From: Rhodocyclaceae bacterium
GTDB taxonomy: Bacteria; Pseudomonadota; Gammaproteobacteria; Burkholderiales; Rhodocyclaceae
Reading direction: 5' to 3'
Length of the DNA: 45,180 bases
NCBI GenBank assembly: GCA_018261935.1
Contig: JAGTRP010000026.1
Location: forward strand, 1-45,180
This document shows, one piece after another, positions 31,413-39,327 of the stretch. Under the pieces are notes generated by a model. It made no database searches and was not told where the DNA came from. It saw nothing but the letters and a program-made list of their open reading frames with translations. Position 1 is the first letter of the stretch. Every line of letters starts with the position of its first letter. The position numbers were made by a program, and so were the translations under genes.

Positions 31413-31990
31413 CGCAGCGCCTCTTGCTCGCCCTCCTCTGCGCAAGCTCTCTGGCCGGCTGCGCCCACCGGGAACGGGTCATCCTCCTTCCCGGCCCCGA
31501 TGGCAAGGTGGGAACGGTGGTGGTGCAAGGCTCTTCCGGGGAGACCACCCTCAACACCGCCTATGCCACGGTGGAAGTGGCAGGTAGCAGGGCAAAGGCC
31601 AAGACCCTGTCGGAGGGCGAGGTTCAGGAACGCTACAAGGCGGCTCTCGGCGCCATGCCGGAGCGTCCTGTCTCCTTCACGCTGCTGTTTGCCTTCGACA
31701 AGGCCCAACTCGCTCCCGAATCCAGGAAGGTGGTCGATGCCATCGTCGCTGAGTTCTCGCGCCGGACAGCGCCGGAAGTCCTGATCATCGGGCATACCGA
31801 CAAAGCGGGCGAATCCCCATACAACGAGGAGCTTTCCCGAAAGCGGGCCGAGGCAACCCGGGATACCCTGGTGCGGGCGGGCATCCCCAGGGACGGCATC
31901 GAGATGCAGTGGCGGGGAGAACGGGAGCCTTTATCCGGAACGAGGTTGATGGATGCGAGAAACCGTCGCGTCCAGGTAAAAGTCCGTTGA
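31409..31990 (+). CDS. OmpA-family lipoprotein
   Basis: A lipoprotein signal is visible (LLLALLCASSLAGCAH, lipidated Cys near residue 18). The C-terminal half is an OmpA-like peptidoglycan-binding domain (TLLFAFDKAQLAPES, IIGHTDKAGESPYNEELSRKR). The length of 193 residues fits a Pal/OmpA-like lipoprotein. It overlaps the FecR-domain gene by 4 nt, so the two are co-translated and probably work in the same envelope complex. In some proteobacteria similar FecR/OmpA pairs accompany a CHASE2-type cyclase, but none is present here. Confidence 0.85.
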   Translation: MTQRLLLALLCASSLAGCAHRERVILLPGPDGKVGTVVVQGSSGETTLNTAYATVEVAGSRAKAKTLSEGEVQERYKAALGAMPERPVSFTLLFAFDKAQLAPESRKVVDAIVAEFSRRTAPEVLIIGHTDKAGESPYNEELSRKRAEATRDTLVRAGIPRDGIEMQWRGEREPLSGTRLMDARNRRVQVKVR

Positions 31991-32100
31991 TCCCGGGGGT
32001 AATGGAGCATGGAGCCTATTTTTGCCTGGCTGAGCCTCCTTGCTGAAACTCATTGCGGGCAATGCCAATCTGATAGGTTTTCCGCCCTCACAACAACATC

Positions 32101-33327
32101 ATGAGCCCCCACCTCCCCCGCCGTCTCGTTATCGGCCTGGCCTTCTCCATGATCGGATACGCCGTGGCGGCTGGTGCTGCCGAGGAACCCCGGGCCGCCC
32201 CATCGTCGCAGCCGGCCTGCCTTCATCCGGCTGCGTGGGTGATGCTGGAAGGAGAGCGGCTTCGCCCGGCCTCAGCCGGAGCTGTCCTCACGGAGATGGC
32301 CCGGCGGGACGTAGTCCTCCTGGGGGAGCATCATGACCAGGACGACGACCATCACTGGCAGGTGCATTCCCTGGCCGCCCTGCAAGCCCAGCGGCCGAAC
32401 ATGGTCATCGGCTTCGAGATGTTTCCCCGCCGCGTCCAGCCTGTCCTGGACCGCTGGGTGAAGGGTGAACTGACGGTCAAGCAATTCCTGGAAGAGTCCG
32501 ACTGGGACAAGGTCTGGAACATGCCCGCCGAACTCTACCTGCCGCTTTTCCAGTTCGCCCGCATCAACCGTATCCCCATGGTGGCTCTCAATGTGGACCA
32601 GAAGTTCAGCAAGGCCATCCTGCATAAAGGCTGGGACGACGTGCCGGCGGCGGATCGCGAGGGTGTCGGCCGCGCCGCACCGCCGTCGGAGGCCTACCTC
32701 GATTTCCTGCTGGATATCTATCGCCGGCATCCTAGCCTGAGCCGCAAGGACGGCGGCAAGCCAAACAAGACCGACCCGGGCTTCCGCCGCTTCGTCGAAT
32801 CCCAAACGGTCTGGGACCGGGCCATGGCCGAAGCCCTGGCCCGCCAGGCAGCTGCCGGCAGAGGGAAGGAGAAGCCCCTGGTGGTCGGCATTATGGGCAG
32901 CGGCCACATCCGCTACGGCTACGGCGTACCCCATCAATTGCGCGACCTGGGAATCAAAAAGGTCGGAACCCTCCTGCCCATGGCCGCCGACACGGACTGC
33001 AAGGATATTCGCGCCGGCCTGGCCGATGCCCTTTTCGCCATGCCCAAGTCGGCCATGGCAATGCCCGAGCCGCCGCGCCTGGGGGTGCGGCTGGAGCAAG
33101 GCGAGGACGGCGTACGCATTGCCGAAGTCATGGCCAACAGCCTGGCCGAGAGAAGTGGCCTCAAGCGCGGCGACCATCTGCTGGAAGTGGCCGGCCTGCC
33201 GGCTCGGAAGGCCACGCTTGTCACTTCCTCCATCCGCCAGCAGCCGGCGGGAAGCTGGCTGCCCCTCCGGGTGAGGCGCGGCGGCGAAACCCTGGAACTG
33301 GTCGTCAAATTCCCCCCCGGGCCATGA
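32101..33327 (+). CDS. ChaN-family (haem/iron-regulated) protein with C-terminal PDZ domain
   Basis: After a signal-like N-terminus, residues about 60-310 match the ChaN fold: VVLLGEHHDQDDDHHWQ, VIGFEMFPRRVQPVLDRW and MGSGHIRYGYGVPHQL. ChaN proteins bind haem through conserved residues in these motifs. Residues about 320-405 form a PDZ domain (RLGVRLEQGEDGVRIAEV; LKRGDHLLEVAGLP). Length is 408 residues. Its stop overlaps the M1 peptidase start (ATGA). A role in haem or iron handling or in envelope proteolysis is inference. Confidence 0.82.
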   Translation: MSPHLPRRLVIGLAFSMIGYAVAAGAAEEPRAAPSSQPACLHPAAWVMLEGERLRPASAGAVLTEMARRDVVLLGEHHDQDDDHHWQVHSLAALQAQRPNMVIGFEMFPRRVQPVLDRWVKGELTVKQFLEESDWDKVWNMPAELYLPLFQFARINRIPMVALNVDQKFSKAILHKGWDDVPAADREGVGRAAPPSEAYLDFLLDIYRRHPSLSRKDGGKPNKTDPGFRRFVESQTVWDRAMAEALARQAAAGRGKEKPLVVGIMGSGHIRYGYGVPHQLRDLGIKKVGTLLPMAADTDCKDIRAGLADALFAMPKSAMAMPEPPRLGVRLEQGEDGVRIAEVMANSLAERSGLKRGDHLLEVAGLPARKATLVTSSIRQQPAGSWLPLRVRRGGETLELVVKFPPGP

Positions 33328-35357
33328 GAATGGCCTCCATCCTCGCGGCCTGCCTGACCGCCCTTGCCCTGCTTGTCGGCGGCCCCGCCCTAGCCGCTGC
33401 GCCCTCTCTGGAACTGCAGGTGGAACTGGACCCGGGCAGCCGCCATTTGAAGGCCCGGGCCCTGATCGCCCCGGCCTCCCGGAATTTCCATTTCGAGCTC
33501 CATGACTCCCTGCTGGTCACCGCGGCCAGTGCCGACGGCAAAGCCTTGTCCGTCGTTCCCGCCGGCCATGACGGCGCTGTCCGCAACTGGCGGGTCCTGG
33601 TGCCGGCCAAGGCAGCACGGCTGCAGCTGGACTACGAAGGCACCCTGCCCGCCCTGGACCGTAACCTGGACCATCGCGGCGTACTGCGGGGACTGCCGCC
33701 CATGGCCTCCGCCGCCGGCAGCTTCCTCCCCGCCGGCGGCGCCTGGTATCCACAGCCAGCGCCCCTTTTCACCTATCGGGTGGCTCTTTCGGTGCCCGCC
33801 GACCAGCGGGCCCTGGTGCCCGGCCGGCTCGAGTCCGAAGTATTGCCCGCCGATGGCTCCGGCCGTTACCGAGCCAGCTTCGCCTTTGCCCTGCCGGCCG
33901 ACGGCATCGATCTCATGGCCGGCCCCTGGGTGGTGCGGGAGAGGATCATGCCCCGCAGCGATGGCGGACCGGTGCGCCTGCGCACGTACTTTTCCCGCGA
34001 CCTCGATGCCATGGCTGGCCTCGCGGACAGTTACCTGGACGACACGCGGCGCTACCTGGAACGCTACGGAAAAGAGATCGGCGCCTATCCCTTCACTGAA
34101 TTCTCGGTGGTGGCGAGCCCACTGCCGACAGGCTTCGGCATGCCTACCCTCACCTACCTGGGGGCCGAGGTCCTGAAGCTGCCCTTCATCCGGGGCACCT
34201 CCCTGGGCCACGAAGTGCTCCACAATTGGTGGGGCAACGGCGTCTACCCGGACTACGCCAAGGGCAACTGGAGCGAAGGGCTTACCACCTTCATGGCCGA
34301 CTACGCCTACAAGGAGGACGAATCGGCGGCGGCCGCCCGGGAAATGCGGCTGGGCTGGCTGCGGGATTTCGCCGCCGTGCCGGCCTCAGCCCAGCAATCC
34401 CTCGCCTCCTTCCGTTCCCGTACCCATGGCGCCGCCGCCGCGGTCGGCTACGGCAAGGCAGCCATGCTCTTCTTCATGCTCCGCGACGAGATCGGCGAGG
34501 ACGCCTTTCGGCGCGGCCTGCGCGCCTTCTGGGTGCAAAAGCGCTTCAAGCTCGCCTCCTGGAACGACTTGAAAACCGCCTTCGAACAGGCCTCGGGGAA
34601 GTCCCTGGAAACCTTCTTCGACCAATGGGTAAACCGGGCCGGCGGCCCCCGGGTGCAGATCGTCCAGGCCCAGGCCAAGCCAGCGAATGGCCGGGCCGGA
34701 GTCGTCCTGACCCTGGTTCAGTCGGCCCCCGCCTACGCCCTGCGCCTGCCCATCGAAATCGTGGACGGGGGCCGCAGCGCGACCCGCAGGGTAGACAGCC
34801 GACGGCCGCGGGAAACGATAACCATCGACGCGGATCGCCCACCCGAAGGGGTGCGGCTGGATCCGGATCTGCGGGTCTGGCGCTTCCTGGAGCGGGAGCA
34901 ATTGCCACCCATCCTGCGGCAATGGATCATCGCCCCCTCTCCGCGGCTGGCCGTGGCATCGGCGTCCCTGGGCGACGCCGCCCAATCCCTGGCGCAGCGC
35001 CTGTTCGAAGCGCCTGCCCGGCCCATCGGACTGGGGGACATCGACAAGAGCACGGACCCGCTCCTCCTCGCCGGCCTGCACGCCGACGTGGATGCCGCCC
35101 TCGCCCGAGCCGGCCTTCCACCCCGGCCGGCCCGGCTGGCCGGTCGCGGCAGCGCCCAGGTGTGGACCATCGAGCGGGAAGCCGGTGCCCCGCTGGCGGT
35201 GGTCTCGGCCCAGGATGCCGATGCCCTGCAGGCTCTCCTGCGGCCGCTCCCCCACTACGGCAGTCAGAGCTGGCTGGTATTCGATGGCAGCCGCGCTGTC
35301 GAGCGCGGCGTGTGGCCGGCGCCGGGACGGCTGATTCCGGTGCCGAAGGAACACTGA
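33324..35357 (+). CDS. M1-family metallopeptidase, exported
   Basis: This is a zinc aminopeptidase-like protein of 677 residues with a signal peptide (ILAACLTALALLVGGPALAAA). The zinc site is H296-E297-V-L-H300, and the third ligand is probably E318 in NWSEG. The HExxH-to-Glu spacing is one residue shorter than in classical M1 enzymes. The helical C-terminal part contains YGKAAMLFFMLRDEIGEDAF. It is coupled to the ChaN-PDZ gene by a 4-nt overlap, so the two envelope proteins are probably made together. The substrate is unknown. Confidence 0.85.
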   Translation: MRMASILAACLTALALLVGGPALAAAPSLELQVELDPGSRHLKARALIAPASRNFHFELHDSLLVTAASADGKALSVVPAGHDGAVRNWRVLVPAKAARLQLDYEGTLPALDRNLDHRGVLRGLPPMASAAGSFLPAGGAWYPQPAPLFTYRVALSVPADQRALVPGRLESEVLPADGSGRYRASFAFALPADGIDLMAGPWVVRERIMPRSDGGPVRLRTYFSRDLDAMAGLADSYLDDTRRYLERYGKEIGAYPFTEFSVVASPLPTGFGMPTLTYLGAEVLKLPFIRGTSLGHEVLHNWWGNGVYPDYAKGNWSEGLTTFMADYAYKEDESAAAAREMRLGWLRDFAAVPASAQQSLASFRSRTHGAAAAVGYGKAAMLFFMLRDEIGEDAFRRGLRAFWVQKRFKLASWNDLKTAFEQASGKSLETFFDQWVNRAGGPRVQIVQAQAKPANGRAGVVLTLVQSAPAYALRLPIEIVDGGRSATRRVDSRRPRETITIDADRPPEGVRLDPDLRVWRFLEREQLPPILRQWIIAPSPRLAVASASLGDAAQSLAQRLFEAPARPIGLGDIDKSTDPLLLAGLHADVDAALARAGLPPRPARLAGRGSAQVWTIEREAGAPLAVVSAQDADALQALLRPLPHYGSQSWLVFDGSRAVERGVWPAPGRLIPVPKEH

Positions 35358-35405
35358 GGAACAGGAAGATTCGGCGGCAGCGGAAATCGGGCTTGTCGTC
35401 ACGCC

Positions 35406-35588
35406 TCACGCCTGGCTGGCGATACCTCCCCGCACCCGCGGCGGCCGCCGCCAGCAGGTCGGCGTTTCCAGCAATGCCATTTCCTGCTCCGGTTTACCGA
35501 AAATCACCTGGGCACGGGACCGCAACATCGCCTCGTAGCGGGAAATGGCCACCAAGCGGTCCAAAAGGGATTGCAGGCGTTTCATCAT
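35406..35588 (-). CDS. Small hypothetical protein with a near-perfect ribosome binding site
   Basis: On the minus strand GGAGGTGAT stands 4 nt before a double ATG (35588-35583), which opens a 60-residue frame beginning MMKRLQSLLDRLVAISRYEAM. The N-terminal half looks like an amphipathic helix with many Arg, Leu and Ala residues. The C-terminal half is Pro/Arg-rich and less protein-like. No family was recognised. It points away from the A+T-richer spacer and converges with the M1 peptidase gene. The strength of the ribosome binding site is the main argument that it is real. Confidence 0.5.
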   Translation of the reverse strand: MMKRLQSLLDRLVAISRYEAMLRSRAQVIFGKPEQEMALLETPTCWRRPPRVRGGIASQA

Positions 35589-35603
35589 GGGAATCACCTC
35601 CAT

Positions 35604-36220
35604 GGATGGGTTACCGCGATCACGATGAAGAGTATGAGCCTCAGGACATGAGCCCCATAGAAACCGAAAGCACTACGTAGAAACCCCAGCTAACCTTCGG
35701 GTTTTCCGGCCAGCATTCTTGCGTGTTTCTCCCAATGTACTGCCCGACGAAGCTGTAGGCCCTCAGGTAAAGCCTTGATAAGGACCCGGTAATTCCTAGT
35801 AATCAGCCCTACACGACCCCAGGTCGGCCTACTGAATTTACTGTCAAGGCTTGACTTACTCACAAATCTGCGCAACTGACTGGAAACACATCCTTTCCGA
35901 GACACATACAGGAAATACCTCATGGAAATAACGACGAACGCTTTAAAATCAAATACATAGGAAGATGCGCAATATTTTGGCAAAGTAGGGAAAGTCCTTA
36001 CAGAACGACTACTTAGCCAATTTCCTCAGGAGTTACCCCCATTGTTATCCACAGGAAATGTGGATAAGGGCGGGAATGTACATACCCCAGGGAATTACCC
36101 AGGCCAAAAGGAATCTGCCCACCCGGCAAACACCCGGTTTCCGTTGTATCCTTTGCTGCAGGAAAACCTCGGCCTCCCACAACGGCCGGCGGCCCAGCAA
36201 ACATGCACGGGACAATGACC
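35604..36220. other. A+T-richer intergenic region with no convincing gene
   Basis: About 600 bases without a supportable gene. From about 35690 to 36070 the base composition is visibly richer in A+T than the flanking genes. A 97-codon minus-strand frame (35690-35983) starts with TTG, lacks a ribosome binding site and shows no family features, so it is not called. The notable content is a pair of inverted DnaA boxes at 36045-36067, listed separately, just upstream of the cytochrome gene. Confidence 0.7.
36045..36067. promoter_or_regulatory. Two perfect DnaA boxes in inverted orientation
   Basis: TTATCCACA at 36045-36053 and TGTGGATAA at 36059-36067 both match the consensus DnaA box exactly. 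They are inverted about a 5-nt centre (GGAAA), giving a 23-bp symmetrical site. Binding by DnaA is inferred from the consensus. Its role (expression control, titration, or a remnant origin) is unknown. Confidence 0.65.
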
Positions 36221-36535
36221 ATGATCCGGAAGACGCTGATTTCGCTCCTATGTTTGCCGCTTGTCTTTCCGGCCGCGGCCAGCACCCAGCCCGCCAAGGG
36301 CGAAACCCGGGGGCAATTGCTCTATGCCGCCCATTGCCACGCCTGTCACTCATCCCAAATCCACTGGCGGGACAAGAAGCTCGTAACCAATTGGGAAACC
36401 CTGCTGCTTCAGGTGCGGCACTGGCAGGCCTACGTCGGGCCGGTCTGGGATCGGGACGACGACGTGGAACTGGCTCGCTACCTGAATCGAAGCATCTACC
36501 ACTTCCCGCCCGGCAGTCCTGGGAGTCTTCAATAG
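36221..36535 (+). CDS. Small periplasmic c-type cytochrome
   Basis: The start at 36221 is chosen because GGGA precedes it by 8 nt; ATGs at 36203 and 36215 are in frame. A signal peptide (LISLLCLPLVFPAAA) precedes a mature part of about 80 residues with one haem site, C39-H-A-C42-H43. No Met occurs after the haem motif, so the sixth haem ligand is not the usual Met. His48, His67 and the His near the C-terminus (IYHFP) are candidates, or the site may be open. Electron transfer or gas sensing are both possible. A Fe-S assembly factor and an NnrS-like protein gene follow. Confidence 0.8.
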   Translation: MIRKTLISLLCLPLVFPAAASTQPAKGETRGQLLYAAHCHACHSSQIHWRDKKLVTNWETLLLQVRHWQAYVGPVWDRDDDVELARYLNRSIYHFPPGSPGSLQ

Positions 36536-36646
36536 GGGAGCCTCCAGGAGGCTTATCTTCCCGAGGGGCACGAGTCAGGAGATTCAGCATTGCTCCGGCA
36601 ATAGCGCAGTGCTAGCCTGAAAAAATATCCAATTTGCACCTTATCC

Positions 36647-36973
36647 ATGCCTCCGAAATCTACGGACTCTCCCCCACCGGAAATCGATGCCGTGCGCAAC
36701 ATCCTGCGCCAGGTTGCGGACCCCGAACTGGGCGCCAATATCGTGGACCTGGGCTTGGTGTATCGCATAGAAGCGGCCGCGGACCATGTGCTGATCGAGA
36801 TGACCATGACTTCCCCCGCCTGCCCCATGGGGGACATGATCGTCGATGAGGTCAGGGACGTTCTCGCGGCCGCCCTGCCGGAACACTGCCGGCCAGAGGT
36901 CCGTCTGGTGTGGGAGCCCCCCTGGGATCCTTCCATGATGAGCGAGCGCATCAAGGCCCATTTCGGGTGGTAA
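36647..36973 (+). CDS. Metal-sulfur cluster assembly factor (MIP18/DUF59 family)
   Basis: The 108-residue protein is a stand-alone DUF59 domain: VADPELGANIVDLGLVYRI, MTSPACPMGDMIVDEV with the conserved Cys59, and WEPPWDPSMMSERIKAHFGW. The family (SufT, PaaD, YitW, MIP18) helps to load Fe-S clusters onto target proteins. It lies between the cytochrome c gene and the NnrS-like gene, 28 nt before the latter, suggesting it serves a metalloprotein in that pathway. Confidence 0.88.
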   Translation: MPPKSTDSPPPEIDAVRNILRQVADPELGANIVDLGLVYRIEAAADHVLIEMTMTSPACPMGDMIVDEVRDVLAAALPEHCRPEVRLVWEPPWDPSMMSERIKAHFGW

Positions 36974-37001
36974 CAGGCCGCCCCCCGGCCCCGGAAAAGG
37001 C

Positions 37002-38087
37002 ATGGCCATGAGCGGCCTGCGTCCCGCTGCCCGCCTGCCCATGCTGGCCCTGGGCATGGTCTCCCTGCTGCTCGGGGTACTGGCCGGATTATCGAGGCTG
37101 GGCTGGCCCCTGCCCCCGGTGGCCGCCGCCGCAGCCGGCTTCCATGGCGCCCTGATGATTTCCGCTTTCTTCGGCACCGTTATCAGCCTGGAGCGGGCCG
37201 TCGCCCTGGGGCGTACCTGGGCCTATGCCGCCCCGGCCGCCGCCGGCCTGAGTGGCGTTGCCCTCATCTCTGGCGCTCCCCCGATCCTGGCCCAGGCCTT
37301 GTCCATTGCAGCCGCCGCCGGATTGGCGGCGGCCAGCCTCCAGGTGCTGCAGCGCCAGGCGGCTGTCTTCACGGCCGTTCTCGGCATCGGCGCTGTCTGC
37401 TGGCTGGTCGGCGATATCGCCTGGTGGGTGTCGGACAGCCTGTTCGCCGCCCTGCCCTGGTGGCTCGCCTTCCTGGTTCTGACCATCGCCGGCGAACGCT
37501 TGGAGCTGACCCGCTTCCTGCCTACGCCACCGCTGGCCAGATATCTCTTTGTCGCCATCGTGGCTTGGCTCCTGGCCAGCGCGGCGACGGGGTTCTGGCT
37601 GCAGGAAATCGGGCTGCGGGTCTTCGCCGTCGGCTTGCTGGCCCTGGCGGCCTGGCTGGCCCGTTACGACATCGCCCGCCACAACGCGCACCAGCGAGGG
37701 CTGACGCGCTTCATTGCCCTCTGTCTCCTGTCCGGCTACGGATGGCTGGCCCTGGCCGGGCTGCTCGGCGCCCAGGGCGCTCTCTCTCCCGACCATCCGC
37801 TGCGAGATGCGGCGCTCCATGCCTTTGGCCTGGGCTTTGTCTTTTCCATGGTGTTCGGCCACGCCCCCATCATCTTTCCGGCCGTGGCCCGGGTGAGGAT
37901 TCCGTACCACCCGGCCTTTTACCTGCCCTTGCTGGCTCTGCACCTGTCCCTGGGTCTGCGGGTTGCCGGCAGTCTCGACGGGCTGTTCGCGTGGCGCCGG
38001 ATAGGGGGGCTGGCCAACGCCTTGGCCCTGCTCCTGTTCATCGCCACGATGATCGCCAGTGGAGTCCGCGGCCGGGCGAAGAAATAG
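37002..38087 (+). CDS. Polytopic membrane protein, NnrS-like
   Basis: A 361-residue hydrophobic protein with about ten to twelve predicted membrane segments and very little soluble sequence. The stretch HAFGLGFVFSMVFGHAPIIF resembles the conserved His/Gly-rich segment of NnrS proteins, which are linked to nitric-oxide metabolism in denitrifying proteobacteria. The start ATG 37002 (or 37008) follows AAAAGG. It is grouped with a cytochrome c, a DUF59 protein and a rhodanese. The NnrS relationship is by eye and is moderate to weak. Confidence 0.6.
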   Translation: MAMSGLRPAARLPMLALGMVSLLLGVLAGLSRLGWPLPPVAAAAAGFHGALMISAFFGTVISLERAVALGRTWAYAAPAAAGLSGVALISGAPPILAQALSIAAAAGLAAASLQVLQRQAAVFTAVLGIGAVCWLVGDIAWWVSDSLFAALPWWLAFLVLTIAGERLELTRFLPTPPLARYLFVAIVAWLLASAATGFWLQEIGLRVFAVGLLALAAWLARYDIARHNAHQRGLTRFIALCLLSGYGWLALAGLLGAQGALSPDHPLRDAALHAFGLGFVFSMVFGHAPIIFPAVARVRIPYHPAFYLPLLALHLSLGLRVAGSLDGLFAWRRIGGLANALALLLFIATMIASGVRGRAKK

Positions 38088-38227
38088 AGAGGAAGCTCCC
38101 GAAACTCGGCAGGAGTGCGGCCGAAACCGGCGGCGGCACGTCAAATGCATTAGCGGTTGATGATATACTTTTTGTTTGCCTGCCCTGCAGATAGCGCCGT
38201 AGCGTTGATCGTCACCGAGGAAAACCC

Positions 38228-38614
38228 ATGCTGAAAACCGCCCACCAACTCGTTCAAGAAGCCAAGGTCCACATCAAGGAAGCCTCCCCCGCCGACATCG
38301 GCAACATGATGGTCGCACCGGATGTCCTGATCATCGACGTACGGGAACCGGACGAGTACAGGCAGGGCCATTTGCCGGGCGCCATCAATGTGCCGCGGGG
38401 CATGCTGGAATTTCAGATTTCCAACGAAGCAGCCCTGCAGAACCTGACCCGGCCCATCATCGTGTACTGCAAGACCAGCGGCCGTGCCGCCCTGGCTGCC
38501 CTGTCGATGCAAACCATGGGGTTCCGGAACGTCGTTTCCCTGGCCGGCGGATTCGTGGCCTGGGCTGCAGGTAACCACCCGGTAGACAAGCCCGCCGAAG
38601 TGGCCTTCGATTAA
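38228..38614 (+). CDS. Rhodanese-domain sulfurtransferase
   Basis: A single rhodanese domain of 128 residues. The active-site Cys81 lies in VYCKTSGRAAL. The other landmarks are DVLIIDVREPDEYRQGHLPGAINVPRG and GFRNVVSLAGGFVAW. Such proteins carry persulfide sulfur, and a link with the upstream Fe-S assembly factor is plausible. The ribosome binding site (GAGGAAAA) is good. It is probably cytoplasmic because no signal peptide is seen. Confidence 0.9.
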   Translation: MLKTAHQLVQEAKVHIKEASPADIGNMMVAPDVLIIDVREPDEYRQGHLPGAINVPRGMLEFQISNEAALQNLTRPIIVYCKTSGRAALAALSMQTMGFRNVVSLAGGFVAWAAGNHPVDKPAEVAFD

Positions 38615-38677
38615 CCGGATTCAGCCCATAAGCCAGCTTCAGCGTATGTGAGGAATGCGCGGTTGTCGGTGAGAGTT

Positions 38678-38694
38678 TATGCCCGGTGGGCATA
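38678..38694. repeat. Inverted repeat between the rhodanese and a convergent gene
   Basis: TATGCCC-GGT-GGGCATA is a perfect 7-bp hairpin in the spacer between two convergent genes. No T-run follows on either strand, so terminator function is uncertain. Confidence 0.45.
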
Positions 38695-38718
38695 GCACCA
38701 TGCCAGATGACAGCTGAA

Positions 38719-39141
38719 TCACCGATCATCGCCCATGGAGCCGCCACCGCCCGACGCTCTTCCCTTGGGCTCGGCGACATTCCTTGATCTGCTCACGCCA
38801 GCCGGCCCAGCCACGCCTTGGGTTCCCCCTACACTGCTGGCATCCAGCCCGATGACGTCTCTTCCGCCGGCGGCGCTCTTTTGGGCTGGCTCTATGGTCA
38901 GAGCATTGGAAATAGAGTTGCCGCTCGGTGCGGTGCCGGGCGGGCATGGCGGAAAGCCCGACGAACCAGTCATGTTCGGAGATGTCGCCACGGCGGGGAC
39001 ACATAGCACCCGCGATGCCTGGGCAAGGATAAGAGGATCGACCGGGTATGGGCGGGCCTGATCCGGCTCGGCTGACATTCCCGCAAGCGGCCATATTCCG
39101 AAGACAAGCAGTGCTGTGGCGCTGAGGTAAGGCGATTTCAT
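38719..39141 (-). CDS. Hypothetical secreted protein
   Basis: A 140-residue protein with a signal peptide (ALLVFGIWPLAGMSAEPD). The mature part is Pro/Gly/Ser-rich, with two Cys residues (VLCVPAV, FPPCPPGT) and a flexible Gly-rich tail (GRASGGGGSMGDDR). AAAGGAG at suitable spacing before the ATG supports translation. No family was recognised. It is the last gene on the left of the tRNA-Ser remnant, so it probably belongs to the host chromosome. Confidence 0.65.
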   Translation of the reverse strand: MKSPYLSATALLVFGIWPLAGMSAEPDQARPYPVDPLILAQASRVLCVPAVATSPNMTGSSGFPPCPPGTAPSGNSISNALTIEPAQKSAAGGRDVIGLDASSVGGTQGVAGPAGVSRSRNVAEPKGRASGGGGSMGDDR

Positions 39142-39236
39142 CGCAGAACTCCTTTGCTCGAAGTATTCTTCGACAGCTCTGCGATGCTCAAAAATTCAGC
39201 TTGCCCAGCAATCCGAGACTGGACAGCAGTAGAAAA

Positions 39237-39261
39237 TGAAAAAGCGCCCCGAAAGGCGCTT
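39237..39261 (-). terminator. Terminator downstream of the tRNA-Ser remnant
   Basis: On the minus strand the stem AAGCGCC/GGCGCTT has a 6-nt loop (TTTCGG) and ends in a T-run. It stands 15 nt after the CCA end of the tRNA remnant, as expected for the original terminator of that tRNA gene. Confidence 0.8.
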
Positions 39262-39275
39262 CTTCATTTGAATCC

Positions 39276-39295
39276 TGGCGGAGAGGGCGGGATTC
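39276..39295 (-). tRNA. 3'-terminal 20 nt of a tRNA-Ser gene (probable attachment site)
   Basis: The minus strand reads GAATCCCGCCCTCTCCGCCA. It corresponds to tRNA positions 57-76: the end of the T-loop, the 3' T-stem strand, the 3' acceptor strand CCTCTCC, the discriminator G and encoded CCA. The acceptor strand pairs with GGAGAGG, a common tRNA-Ser 5' end. The rest of the tRNA is missing: identity stops at 39295, and unrelated sequence follows to the right. A tRNA 3' end alone next to the tRNA terminator is typical of the distal att site of an integrated island. Confidence 0.8.
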
Positions 39296-39327
39296 TTTCG
39301 GGATTTTGTAATACCGTTAATATTCAA

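Noticed and set aside
35690-35983. 97-codon minus-strand frame in the A+T-richer spacer
   Set aside because: TTG start, no ribosome binding site and no recognisable domain. The ending looks slightly protein-like, so it could be a gene remnant, but support is too weak to list it.
36000-36100. A chromosomal or plasmid replication origin at the DnaA boxes
   Set aside because: Only two boxes were seen, with no further boxes, iterons, dnaA, gyrB or rep gene nearby. It is kept as a DnaA-site finding rather than an origin.
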